Assembly: GCF_003515705.1 (NCBI RefSeq)
Contig: NZ_QWEH01000004.1
Span: forward strand, 248,001-312,000
Source of the DNA: Oceanobacillus profundus
GTDB taxonomy: Bacteria; Bacillota; Bacilli; Bacillales; Amphibacillaceae
Direction: 5' to 3'
DNA: 64,000 nucleotides
Numbering within the stretch: position 1 is the first letter of the stretch; every line of letters starts with the position of its first letter. The position numbers and the translations under genes were made by a program. Positions 9,088-17,969 of the stretch are shown piece by piece. The notes beneath the pieces were generated by a model. It was given only the letters and a program-made list of their open reading frames with translations, was not told the DNA's origin and ran no database searches.

Positions 9088-9198
9088 TAGAGTCCTGGAA
9101 TCCCCTTTACTATAGACGTACTTTAAAAATTTCCCTTTTATACTATTTTTAAAAAGAAGTATGTACATTCACTTTTTATGTACCATTTTATTTGGCAT

Positions 9199-9265
9199 AT
9201 AGAGAAAAGGATATATCATTATAAATGTTTTCGTATTGGAGTTGTAATCCTTAAAGAGCTACTAT
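9199..9265 (+). promoter_or_regulatory. Second copy of shared promoter/operator
   Basis: The segment 9199-9243 matches 6670-6714 at 40 of 45 positions without gaps, including ATAGAGAAAA, TATATCATTATAAA and TTCGTATTGGAGTT. TTGGAG (9236-9241) and TACTAT (9260-9265) have the same 18-base spacing as the first copy. It lies in the divergent spacer between the LysR gene and the aminotransferase, 93 bases before the latter's start. Confidence 0.7.
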
Positions 9266-9335
9266 TATAACTATAGAGAATAATCAAGGATTATGCAAAG
9301 TGGTAAGGAATGACAAAGAGAGGGAGGGAATACGT

Positions 9336-10550
9336 ATGAGCTTATTAGAAGAAAAGTTTTTAAAACTAGGTGCTGAATATGCGCCAGGACAAGAAGTACG
9401 ACAGAATACCGTTGAGGTTGATATTCACAAGAAGAGAATGCTTGGGTCATCTGTTGATTTTTCACATGGTGATGTTGATGCTTTCGAGCCAATACCAGGA
9501 TCATTGGACATTTTTATTGAAGGTGTAAATTCTGGTGGGAAACAGGCCTACACGGAGTATCGTGGAAGTAAAAATATCCGTGAGGATGCAGCAGAAAAGC
9601 TTTCGATTTTTGCAGGTACAACGATTAATGCAGAGCAGAATCTTATTATTACGCCAGGCACGCAAGGTGCACTTTTTCTAGCTATGGGAGCTTCCATTTC
9701 AAGAGGGGATAAAGTTGCAATTGTAGAACCAGACTATTTTGCTAACCGAAAACTAGTCGAATTTTTTGATGGTGAGGTTGTCCCTGTCCATATGGACTAT
9801 TTCGATAATGACAATTCAGCAGGTTTGAACTTAACGCAGTTAGAGGATGCTTTCCGAGCTGGTGTTAGACTCTTTTTATTCTCTAATCCTAATAATCCTA
9901 TAGGCGTCATTTATTCACAGGAAGAAATATATGAGATTGCAGAACTGGCTCAAAACTATGGGGTAACAGTTATCGTTGATGAGCTGTATTCCCGTCAAAT
10001 TTTTGATGGACGTGCGTATACACATCTTTGTGCACAGAATATCTTAAATCCCGAAAATATAATCACGATTATGGGTCCATCAAAAACCGAGTCGTTAAGT
10101 GGGTATAGGCTTGGAGTAGCATTTGGGTCTGCCAAAATCATCGATCGTATGGAGAAACTACAGGCTATCGTGTCCCTGCGTGATGGCGGCTATAACCAAG
10201 CCGTATTGAAATCTTGGTTTTCTGAACCGAAAGGATGGATGGAAAAAAGGATTGCACAACACCAGGCAATTCGGGATGATTTGGTTAAAAAGTTCTGGAA
10301 TGCGCAAGGCTTTAAGGTAAGAGCTACAGAGGCAGGGAGTTATCTATTTCCACAGTTCCCCGAATTAACTATTTCTATATATGATTTCGTAAAGGTACTT
10401 CGCGTTCAAGCAGCTGTTACAGTAACCCCGGGTACTGAATTTGGACCAAAGTTTAAAGATAGCTTTCGCATAAATTTCTCACAAAATCATCAGGTCGCAA
10501 CTGATGCAATTGACCGTATTATTCAAGTAGTAGAGGAGTACCGTAAATGA
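9336..10550 (+). CDS. Class I/II PLP-dependent aminotransferase
   Basis: Fold-type I aminotransferase of 404 residues (aspartate aminotransferase superfamily). Visible landmarks are YTEYRGSKNIRE in the N-terminal substrate region, SNPNNPIGVIYSQEE, the PLP-ring Asp-Tyr pair in VDELYSRQIFDG, the Schiff-base lysine in GPSKTESLSGYRLG, and the C-terminal carboxylate-binding Arg in FKDSFRINFS. I start it at the ATG at 9336 behind AGGGAGGGA; an in-frame GTG at 9300 is less likely. The upstream element is shared with the class V enzyme at 6777. The substrate is unknown; relatives include many secondary-metabolite and general aminotransferases. No transporter lies nearby. Confidence 0.85.
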   Translation: MSLLEEKFLKLGAEYAPGQEVRQNTVEVDIHKKRMLGSSVDFSHGDVDAFEPIPGSLDIFIEGVNSGGKQAYTEYRGSKNIREDAAEKLSIFAGTTINAEQNLIITPGTQGALFLAMGASISRGDKVAIVEPDYFANRKLVEFFDGEVVPVHMDYFDNDNSAGLNLTQLEDAFRAGVRLFLFSNPNNPIGVIYSQEEIYEIAELAQNYGVTVIVDELYSRQIFDGRAYTHLCAQNILNPENIITIMGPSKTESLSGYRLGVAFGSAKIIDRMEKLQAIVSLRDGGYNQAVLKSWFSEPKGWMEKRIAQHQAIRDDLVKKFWNAQGFKVRATEAGSYLFPQFPELTISIYDFVKVLRVQAAVTVTPGTEFGPKFKDSFRINFSQNHQVATDAIDRIIQVVEEYRK

Positions 10551-10763
10551 TTACCTCAGAAAAGAGAAACAATCCTATTCCACAGGGAACTATGTTCTGA
10601 CAACACGATGAAGAAAAAAATGGTGTGTTGACTCAACGTCGGGAAGTGGGCATATTGAAGTCGATATGCTTTTCATAAAGATAAAAATGAATTGGGAAGT
10701 TTATAAAACATTATTATCCGGCATTTTTAGTTTAAATGCCAATTCAGCAGGAATAAAAGAAGA

Positions 10764-10800
10764 GGTGACAGATGTATATTTGGAACGTACATCTGTCACC
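10764..10800 (-). terminator. Hairpin after the TcaA-like gene
   Basis: Perfect 13-bp stem GGTGACAGATGTA / TACATCTGTCACC (10764-10776 with 10788-10800) lies just beyond the stop codon of the minus-strand gene. Read on the minus strand it is followed by TCTTCTTTTATT. It could act on both strands. The rest of 10551-10814 shows no gene. Confidence 0.65.
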
Positions 10801-10814
10801 CTTATTAAAATCAT

Positions 10815-12236
10815 TTACTCCGCAATCTCAAATTCCTCAGCTTCAGAATCAACAATAATGAAGTATTCATTTACATTGGAATCAAGCTTCCATTCTCCTG
10901 CATTTTCGTCATAAATGACTGTTAGTTTTCTCGATCTCGTGTACTGATCCTCATCCCTATCCCGTAATAGCCATCCTAGGTTACTGTTTGGTTCATGAAA
11001 CACATGGTGTACATAAAATTCAAGCGTATAAGCATCCTTGTTTTCGTCAAATTTCGGATCACTTACTTTTGATAGATCATAAGTAGTGTGAACTAGCTTT
11101 CCGGTATAATCTGGATCTTCCTTCTCGACGTCAGCAATTTGATCTTCTAATTTTTCTTTGAAATTCTCAGTAATACCATCTTTTAGTAGTGATGCATCTC
11201 TTTCAGAAAGTGCTATTTGATACTGTGCGATCGTTTCATTCAATTGTTCCATTAACGCATGGAGGGCTTCGTCATTTAGTGCATGTAGTTTGTTAAAATT
11301 CACGTGGTCACTATCAATTGTTATCTCTTCACTCTTTACAACTCCCCATGGATAATCTTTTCTAATATCCAAGGAAACAGAATTGTCATTTGGAAAGGTA
11401 CCAATTGATTGTTCGCCTTCCGAAATCGTTATGTCAGTTTCTTCATCGTTAATATATAACGTAAAATCGTCCTCAAGTGCATGGACAGTAATCGGTGCAA
11501 GCGGAAGTTCAAATTCATGGAACCCTGCTTGCTGACGGTTATTAAAAAGTTCAAGATCATCATGTTGCTCTGCCGTTACATATGTATTATCAAATAAAGC
11601 TTGCACAGAATAGACTCCAGGCATAAATGGACCGAAGCTTTCTTCAAAAGTTTCCTCTGTTGTAGTAGCAACCTCTTCTTCATTTATGGATAATGTAATG
11701 TTTTCATTTTCTGCTGCTAGGGTAATCATAGCAGGAATAACTTCAAACTTGTAATCGTCAAATAATGCCCAGGCCTTCCCATCATGGATAAGATTTAACG
11801 TCGCATAAACATCATCCATGTATGCAGTGCCATTATTTCCATCGGTTTGGTTGATAAATTCTGCTTGACTATGAAACTTGGAAATAAGCTCATCTAGTGA
11901 TTCGGGATTAGAATTAAGATAATTGATAAATGCACTTGTATTCTCATCGGTTATTTCAAATGATTCAACAGCTGGAACGAGTAAGGACTTAAGTTTTGCT
12001 GTATCTTCGTTAGCAACTGCATCTTCGAAAGCAGATATGCTTTGTTCTGTACCAAAAGACTTGTTTCCAACTACATATAAACTGATAACTGCAATGAATA
12101 ATACTCCTACAATAGCTCCTATGACTAGAAATATTTTCTTATTTCTCGGTGCTTTTTGTTCTGAAACGTTAGACCCGCATTCCGGACAAAATTTCTTTAC
12201 GCCAGAAAGATTGTGGCCACAATTCGGACACTTCAT
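10815..12236 (-). CDS. TcaA/YvbJ-like zinc-ribbon membrane protein
   Basis: Membrane protein of 473 residues. An N-terminal zinc ribbon has four cysteines at residues 3, 6, 17 and 20 (CPNC..CPEC). After a basic linker a single membrane segment (about 35-56, IFLVIGAIVGVLFIAVISLYVV) leads to a large extracellular part with PGVYSVQALFDN-type repeats and a C-terminal domain that looks NTF2-like. This layout matches Staphylococcus TcaA and B. subtilis YvbJ, linked with glycopeptide susceptibility and cell-wall polymers, but the paralogue family is broad and I assign no precise function. It is alone on the minus strand between the aminotransferase genes and the Tad locus, and it starts after a clear GGGAGGAAC site. 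Confidence 0.75.
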   Translation of the reverse strand: MKCPNCGHNLSGVKKFCPECGSNVSEQKAPRNKKIFLVIGAIVGVLFIAVISLYVVGNKSFGTEQSISAFEDAVANEDTAKLKSLLVPAVESFEITDENTSAFINYLNSNPESLDELISKFHSQAEFINQTDGNNGTAYMDDVYATLNLIHDGKAWALFDDYKFEVIPAMITLAAENENITLSINEEEVATTTEETFEESFGPFMPGVYSVQALFDNTYVTAEQHDDLELFNNRQQAGFHEFELPLAPITVHALEDDFTLYINDEETDITISEGEQSIGTFPNDNSVSLDIRKDYPWGVVKSEEITIDSDHVNFNKLHALNDEALHALMEQLNETIAQYQIALSERDASLLKDGITENFKEKLEDQIADVEKEDPDYTGKLVHTTYDLSKVSDPKFDENKDAYTLEFYVHHVFHEPNSNLGWLLRDRDEDQYTRSRKLTVIYDENAGEWKLDSNVNEYFIIVDSEAEEFEIAE

Positions 12237-12832
12237 AAAAATAGTTCCTCCCTTTAATCTATGTAAGTATTTTCATATTATCATAAGACGAACGAAATAG
12301 GATGCTACTTATAGACTGTTTATTTCAATAGAAATTAGTATATTTAATATTAGTCACACTCAAACTTTAGTTCGTAATATACACATATTTATTTATAAAG
12401 TACTATCAAAAAGCGATTTTTTGAAAGATGGAAAACGTTAACAAACATTTCATTATTATTACATTTACATTACATTCCCGAAAAAAGTCAGCTAATTATT
12501 TCCATCTAGTTATATTGATCTATGTCAATGCGATTATACAATTCCTTATTTTCCCAATCGGAAATATGAATAATTTTTTGAAAATAAAATAAAGCATTCT
12601 ATTTTTTAATGATTCTTTCAAAAAGAGACTAGAAGACGAACATTTAATCGAAATTGTCGATATATTATATGTATTTATCCAAATATCTTAAATTAAAACT
12701 ATATCCTTATCTTAAATTCAAGATAATTCCCGAACTAAACCAGGACTATATAACTGTTTTTGGTAAAACCCCTTAAAATTATGTGACAGATTTAGTAATA
12801 TTATGTGAGTAAAAAGTGAAGGCATAATTAAT
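12237..12832. other. AT-rich intergenic region before Tad locus
   Basis: 596 bases, very A/T-rich, between the divergent TcaA-like gene and tadZ. No reading frame with a ribosome site, no strong hairpin and no clear -35/-10 pair were found. It must hold promoters for both flanking genes. The length and base composition would allow regulator or nucleoid-protein binding, but no repeated motif could be picked out. Confidence 0.5.
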
Positions 12833-13975
12833 ATGGTGGTGAATGAATTGAAAAAAATACGAATTGTCGTGGCAGACCATAATAGTAGCTATATGGAATC
12901 ATTATCAGCCTTTTTGCGCATATCAGAGGAAGCGTCACGATTTATCGTTACATATTTTTCTGAACAAGGTAAACTGGAATCCTATTTAAAACGAGGAGAC
13001 ATAATCGACATTATGTTAATTAGCCCAGAGCTATATGATCCAATGCTAAATTTAGCTCCTGAAACATGCATTATTCTACTCGAGGATGATCAGCTATCGA
13101 CAAGGAGAGAATCGATGGAAGCTGTGTTTCGATACCAGCGGTTAAATCAACTTATTTCCAGTATCCTTGCAATCTATTATGAGCGAAATCAATCAGCAGG
13201 TAAGCTGCTGGCAAGAAGCAAGAAAACGAAAGTAATAACAGTATATTCTCCAATAGGAGGATGTGGTAAGACGGCAATTGCTACAAACTTAAGTAAGCAG
13301 TTGGCACTTAATCATGCGAAAGTATTTTATTTAAATCTTGAGCTATTAAATACTACAAGACTATATTTTACATCTGCTGAAGATAATCCGTCATTGCAAA
13401 TATTTTATTATGTAAAAGCAGAATCACCTCAGCTTTTGTCTAAAATTGAAGCGTTGAAAAAGTACGACGCATATTCAATGGTTGATTATTTCGACATTGA
13501 GATTAGTGCCGATGAGTTGCTTGAATTCAATGAGGCTGATGTAAAGCGATTAATTAATGGAATTGTTGAAACAGGTGCTTATGATTATATTGTTGTCGAT
13601 CTTGATAGTTCCTTGCACGAAAGAAACATCGCAGCTATCAAAGAATGCGACCAGATCATCTGGCCAATTGCAAACGATGTGCAAAGTTTATTAAAAACAA
13701 AGTCGTTTTTTGAGGAAGAACTAAAGTTGATGGGTAAAGAAAACATCGTTAAAGATAAGCTAACAGTTCTTTTAAATAAGTATACTGGATCGATGGTAGG
13801 TACGATGGGGGAGTATGGGATATCCGTAGATGGCTACCTGCCATTTATAGAAAACTGGATCAACATGCAATCCAGCTCTGAAATATTAGGAAATGAACAA
13901 TTTAATCAAGAGCTTCAATCCATTATTCACGATAAGATTATAGTCGAACTGGAGGGGGTTTCTACCATTGGTTGA
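12833..13975 (+). CDS. tadZ: TadZ/CpaE-like pilus localisation ATPase
   Basis: First gene of the Tad/Flp pilus locus; TadZ/CpaE proteins are ParA/MinD-type ATPases that position the pilus machine at the pole or membrane. It has 380 residues: an N-terminal receiver-like domain (about 1-115, starting KKIRIVVADHNSS) and a C-terminal MinD-like domain. The deviant Walker A is GGCGKTA at residues 142-148, and the Walker B region is YDYIVVDLDSS. The receiver-like part lacks an obvious phospho-acceptor arrangement. The start is uncertain: ATG 12833 has a weak AAGG ten bases upstream, while TTG 12848 has GGTGGTG at good spacing. The 3' end overlaps cpaF by 8 bases, indicating coupled translation. Confidence 0.85.
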   Translation: MVVNELKKIRIVVADHNSSYMESLSAFLRISEEASRFIVTYFSEQGKLESYLKRGDIIDIMLISPELYDPMLNLAPETCIILLEDDQLSTRRESMEAVFRYQRLNQLISSILAIYYERNQSAGKLLARSKKTKVITVYSPIGGCGKTAIATNLSKQLALNHAKVFYLNLELLNTTRLYFTSAEDNPSLQIFYYVKAESPQLLSKIEALKKYDAYSMVDYFDIEISADELLEFNEADVKRLINGIVETGAYDYIVVDLDSSLHERNIAAIKECDQIIWPIANDVQSLLKTKSFFEEELKLMGKENIVKDKLTVLLNKYTGSMVGTMGEYGISVDGYLPFIENWINMQSSSEILGNEQFNQELQSIIHDKIIVELEGVSTIG

Positions 13976-15212
13976 GGAACAAATTGTGAAGAATCTCATT
14001 CGGCAGCTTAGAGAAACCTTAGATTTAATGCACTCGATTACGAATGATGAATTAAAGGAATATGTAGAGGCTGCAGTATTTGACTATGCGAAGGAGCAAC
14101 ATTTGAAGTCTACGGAGATTAAATATCTCGTTGAGCGAGTCTATAACTCATTTCGTGGTTATGACGTTCTACAGCCATTAATTGATGATAAGACAATTAC
14201 AGAGATTATGATTAATAATCATAAAGAGATTTTTATCGAACGATTTGGTTCAACGACAAAGGTAGATATTCAGTTTGAAAGTGAGCAAAAATTAGAGGAT
14301 ATCATTCAATCGATTGTATCGAAAGTGGATCGTGTGGTTAATGAATCTTCACCAATTGTTGATGCCAGATTACAAGACGGATCTAGGGTAAATGTGGTTC
14401 TTCCACCGATCGCCTTAAAAGGCCCAGTAATGACGATTCGGAAATTTCCTGATAAACCGCTGCTCATTGAGGATTTAATCAAATATGATTCGATTTCCGA
14501 AGAAGCAGCTGAATTCTTAAGGAAACTTGTCATCTCGAAGTATAATATTTTTATTGGTGGAGGTACGGGTTCAGGAAAAACAACATTTTTAAACGTACTT
14601 TCAAATTTTATTCCGCAACACGAACGAATCATTACGATTGAGGATTCTGCTGAGCTTCAAATTAAAAATGTTCCGAATCTTGTTAGTTTGGAAACACGAA
14701 ATGCAAATACAGAAGGAAAGGGAGAAATTACAATTCGTGATTTAATCAAATCTTCCTTGCGTATGCGGCCAGATCGAATCATCGTCGGGGAAGTACGTGG
14801 TGCCGAAGCACTTGATATGCTGCAGGCGATGAACACTGGTCATGATGGTTCGCTTTCCACTGGTCATGCTAACTCTGTAAAAGATATGCTGAGCAGACTT
14901 GAAACAATGGTGCTGAATGGTGCAACCCTACCAGTGGAAGTTATTCGTAAGCAAATTTCTTCAGCGATTGATATTATGATTCACTTAATGCGCTTGCGAG
15001 ATAATTCAAGGAAAATTGTCGCGATAAGTGAAGTGCTTGGTGTTGAAAATGGTGAAGTCGTTTTAAATCCACTTTATGAATTCGTGGAAGAAGGAGAAAA
15101 AGAGAATGGTGAAGTAATCGGAAAACTCGTTTCTACAGGTAATAATCTGGTTAACCAGTCAAAAGCGAATCTTGCAGGTATCGAAGTAGATCATGAAAAG
15201 GTAAGCGGGTGA
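13968..15212 (+). CDS. cpaF: CpaF/TadA pilus assembly ATPase
   Basis: Secretion-type hexameric ATPase that powers Flp pilus assembly at the cytoplasmic face of the membrane. It has 414 residues. Walker A is [10 protein letters not shown] at residues 197-206; the Asp box is [11 protein letters not shown]; Walker B is [12 protein letters not shown]; the His box is [14 protein letters not shown]. The N-terminal part has the typical [18 protein letters not shown] segment of CpaF. The start is TTG at 13968 behind GGAGGGGG, overlapping the end of tadZ. The fourth gene needed for the motor, the TadB/TadC platform pair, follows directly, which fixes the system type as Tad rather than type II secretion or competence. 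Confidence 0.95.
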   Translation: MVEEQIVKNLIRQLRETLDLMHSITNDELKEYVEAAVFDYAKEQHLKSTEIKYLVERVYNSFRGYDVLQPLIDDKTITEIMINNHKEIFIERFGSTTKVDIQFESEQKLEDIIQSIVSKVDRVVNESSPIVDARLQDGSRVNVVLPPIALKGPVMTIRKFPDKPLLIEDLIKYDSISEEAAEFLRKLVISKYNIFIGGGTGSGKTTFLNVLSNFIPQHERIITIEDSAELQIKNVPNLVSLETRNANTEGKGEITIRDLIKSSLRMRPDRIIVGEVRGAEALDMLQAMNTGHDGSLSTGHANSVKDMLSRLETMVLNGATLPVEVIRKQISSAIDIMIHLMRLRDNSRKIVAISEVLGVENGEVVLNPLYEFVEEGEKENGEVIGKLVSTGNNLVNQSKANLAGIEVDHEKVSG

Positions 15213-15216
15213 TGCT

Positions 15217-16164
15217 ATGGCGGATATTATTTTAGTTATCCTATTGGTTGCTTTAGTAGCAGGGTATATTATCGCTGTATCAAAAAGAAAGAAACGAGAG
15301 GAAAATCAAACGGAACTGGCGGATGAAGTTGCCAAAAATACAGAGCTGGAACAACTAAAAAAGAAGCATTTTATGGAACGGATGCGTCATCGATCAGATA
15401 AGCAAATCGAGTCACATCTTGTCGATTACGCGGAGTATCACCTCTTGATGAGAGAGTATATCTTTTATGCAGCTCTTGCAATCATATTTTTCGCATTTAT
15501 CGGTTATTTATTTTATGAAAGCTTTATAGCTGCGATTATCTTTGGGGCTGCTGGATTGTTTTATCCGAAAATCCAGAAGAAAACACTCTTAGAAAAACGC
15601 AAGGAAAAATTAAAATTACAATTTAAGGAAGCAATTGCCTCGCTGTCCTCATCGCTTGCAGCAGGTAGGTCAATCGAGAATAGCTTCAAAGAAGTTGTGT
15701 CAGATCTATATCTTCTATATCCAGATCCAAAAACAGAAATTATTCAGGAGTTCGAGATTATTAATCGACGAATTGAAAATGGAGAGACAATCGAGAATGC
15801 AATTTTAGATTTCAGTATCCGTTCCGATATTGAAGATATTCAAAATTTTGCGGATGTTTTCATTACGTGTAAGCGGTCTGGCGGGAACCTCGTAGAAGTT
15901 ATTCGAAGAACGTCAGATATTATTAGTGAAAAAATTGATATTCAGCAAGAAGTTGCCGTCATGATTGCATCCAAGAAATTCGAATCACGAATTTTAAGTG
16001 TTGCACCGGTAGGAATGATTTTATTATTGAAATACAGTGCAGAGGATTACTTAGCTCCAATGTATGATTGGAGTTCGGGCGGTCCGCTGATTATGACAGT
16101 TTGTTTGGGGATCCTTATTTTTTCCTATTGGTTTGGGCAGCGAATTATGGATATTAAGGTGTGA
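15217..16164 (+). CDS. tadB: TadB-like inner-membrane platform protein
   Basis: Membrane platform protein of 315 residues with a type II secretion F domain. There is one N-terminal membrane segment (ADIILVILLVALVAGYIIAV), a charged linker, two more segments around residues 85-120, the cytoplasmic F domain (EAIASLSSSLAAGRSIENSF through VFITCKRSGGNLVEVIRR), and a C-terminal pair of segments. It works with TadC as the membrane scaffold on which CpaF acts. The gene starts 4 bases after the cpaF stop and is followed 6 bases later by tadC. Confidence 0.9.
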   Translation: MADIILVILLVALVAGYIIAVSKRKKREENQTELADEVAKNTELEQLKKKHFMERMRHRSDKQIESHLVDYAEYHLLMREYIFYAALAIIFFAFIGYLFYESFIAAIIFGAAGLFYPKIQKKTLLEKRKEKLKLQFKEAIASLSSSLAAGRSIENSFKEVVSDLYLLYPDPKTEIIQEFEIINRRIENGETIENAILDFSIRSDIEDIQNFADVFITCKRSGGNLVEVIRRTSDIISEKIDIQQEVAVMIASKKFESRILSVAPVGMILLLKYSAEDYLAPMYDWSSGGPLIMTVCLGILIFSYWFGQRIMDIKV

Positions 16165-16170
16165 TGAAGT

Positions 16171-17034
16171 ATGATGGTCTATGGCATATTGACCTTAGTG
16201 ATAATTTTTATATATTTTGGAATTTCCGTTAAAGTTGGGAAGCAATATGATGTAGTTGTTGAGGACTTTAAAAACGACTATCCGCTAATGTTTATGGCTC
16301 CTGTATCATTATTTATTATTGATAATTTAAAGATTATGGAGCGGCTATACAGTCAAATTGCAAAAATACAACAAAAAATGATTAGTTTATATGGCAACAG
16401 AACAGCGTTGCAGCATACGAGAATGTATGTGGCACAACTAATTTCAACGTCACTTGTATGTTTATTAGGAACATTTTTATTTACGTTATTATCTGAAGGT
16501 GATGTGACGATCTTTATCGTTGGGATTTTATTCACTGTTCTAATTCCATATGCAATGATTAGCAAGCTCTCGAGTCAAGAAAAGGAACGGAAGGAAAAAA
16601 TTCTTACGGAGCTCCCAGAAGTAGTGAATAAAATTATTTTGTTAGTGAATGCCGGGGAAACAGTGCAGCAAGCATTAATCCGATGTGTTACGCAAACAAA
16701 TGACCCGAATTCTCCACTAATTAAAGAATTAACTGAAACAGTTAATAAAATGGTGAGTAATGAACCTTTTCATCAAGTATTGAATGATTTAAGTAAAAAA
16801 TGTGGTGTACAAGAAATCTCGATTTTTACTACAACAATTTTATTAAATTATCGTAAGGGTGGTAATGATTTAATTCTTGCATTACGTGAATTGTCTCATG
16901 AGTTATGGGAGAAGCGAAAGTCCATTTCCAAGACAAAAGGGGAAGAGGCGTCATCTAAGCTCGTATTCCCGCTTATACTCATTTTTGTAGCGGTTATGAT
17001 TATTGTTGGTTTTCCTGCACTTACCATCTTGTAA
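16171..17034 (+). CDS. tadC: TadC-like inner-membrane platform protein
   Basis: Second platform protein, 287 residues, with an N-terminal membrane segment, a pair of segments near residues 90-130 (LISTSLVCLLGTFLFTLL and VTIFIVGILFTVLIPYAMI), an F domain (LPEVVNKIILLVNAGETVQQ), and a C-terminal segment ending GFPALTIL. It partners TadB. Two adjacent ATG codons open the frame (16171 and 16174). Downstream a 47-base gap with GGAGGAAG leads to the pilin gene, where pilin expression may be boosted by a separate ribosome site. Confidence 0.9.
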   Translation: MMVYGILTLVIIFIYFGISVKVGKQYDVVVEDFKNDYPLMFMAPVSLFIIDNLKIMERLYSQIAKIQQKMISLYGNRTALQHTRMYVAQLISTSLVCLLGTFLFTLLSEGDVTIFIVGILFTVLIPYAMISKLSSQEKERKEKILTELPEVVNKIILLVNAGETVQQALIRCVTQTNDPNSPLIKELTETVNKMVSNEPFHQVLNDLSKKCGVQEISIFTTTILLNYRKGGNDLILALRELSHELWEKRKSISKTKGEEASSKLVFPLILIFVAVMIIVGFPALTIL

Positions 17035-17081
17035 GTACAGGTTACAAAATATAAAACAAAAGAATTTTAGGAGGAAGAAAA

Positions 17082-17270
17082 ATGAATATGATTAAAGAAT
17101 CGATTAAGAACTTTTGGAATGATGAGGAAGGCTTACAGACATTGGAAATTATGTTGATTATAGCTGTTATTGTCGTAATTGCATTACTATTTAGAGATCG
17201 AATTATGGTTTGGATTGAGGATTTATTGAATTTCGGTGATAAGAATATTGGTGAATTCCAGCAGGAGTAA
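17082..17270 (+). CDS. flp: Flp1-like pilin
   Basis: Small pilin of 62 residues, the probable major subunit. A short basic leader ends in NDEEG, followed by LQTLE, so the prepilin cleavage site is G|LQTLE with the family Glu at +5. A single hydrophobic stretch (IMLIIAVIVVIALLF) follows, then a short charged C-terminus. This matches the Flp1-like (type IVb) pilins of Gram-positive Tad systems. The ATG is preceded by TAGGAGGAAG, the strongest ribosome site in the locus, as expected for an abundant subunit. The two tandem peptidases at 21492 and 22068 are the likely processing enzymes. Confidence 0.88.
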   Translation: MNMIKESIKNFWNDEEGLQTLEIMLIIAVIVVIALLFRDRIMVWIEDLLNFGDKNIGEFQQE

Positions 17271-17291
17271 CCTTTTGAGGGGACTTAAATT

Positions 17292-17957
17292 ATGCAATTC
17301 ATGAAAAAATATTTAAAAAGAATTAAAAAGGATGAGCATGGGGCATTTACTATCGAAGCATCAGTAATATTCCCGATATTATTACTTTTAACCTTAAGTT
17401 TTATCTTTTTTGCACTGGTAATCTATCAGCAATCCGTTCTCCACTACAGTGCAAATACAGTAGCAGAACGACTGGCATTTGTTTGGGATAACAGTGATAA
17501 AGATATTGATACTGGGGAATTTGATAAATATACTACTTTCCCTGGTGGAGATGGTCTCTACTGGAGATTAACAAGTGATCAGTACCTATCTCAGTTTGGA
17601 ATTGATATATTCTCCAGAGGAAATGCAACCGTACAAATTGGTTCTGGCGGTGGTGGCAGTTTACCACAGCAGAAGCTGGGAAGAGCTACAACGGATATCC
17701 TGCCACCCGGAGCCACTGGTGAAGTGCAATACAACAATGGGTTAGCAGGTAGTGAAATCGTTGTTAAATTAAGAAGTCCCTTGAATTTGCCTTCCTCATT
17801 GAGCAGCTTGTTTGGTATAAATGAAATTGAGGCAGAGGCCAGTCATGTAGTTACAGAACCTACTGAATTTATTCGAACAACAGACTTGGTTATGTATGCT
17901 GTAAAATCAATAGCAGATTACTCCGGGTATATAACAAAATTTATATCTGGAAATTAA
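17292..17957 (+). CDS. tadE: TadE-like pseudopilin
   Basis: Pseudopilin of 221 residues. The leader KKDEHG is followed by AFTIEASVIFP, giving a prepilin-type site G|AFTIE with Glu at +5, then a hydrophobic helix to about residue 45 and an extracellular domain. A glycine-rich stretch (SGGGGS) near the middle may be flexible. TadE-like proteins are minor pilins needed to start or top the fibre. It begins 21 bases after the flp stop. A second, shorter TadE-like protein is encoded at 20881. Confidence 0.85.
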   Translation: MQFMKKYLKRIKKDEHGAFTIEASVIFPILLLLTLSFIFFALVIYQQSVLHYSANTVAERLAFVWDNSDKDIDTGEFDKYTTFPGGDGLYWRLTSDQYLSQFGIDIFSRGNATVQIGSGGGGSLPQQKLGRATTDILPPGATGEVQYNNGLAGSEIVVKLRSPLNLPSSLSSLFGINEIEAEASHVVTEPTEFIRTTDLVMYAVKSIADYSGYITKFISGN

Positions 17958-17969
17958 AGGAGGGTAATT

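Noticed and set aside
10666-10914. Open frame on the plus strand across the end of the TcaA-like gene
   Set aside because: It is antisense to a well-supported gene and has no ribosome site.
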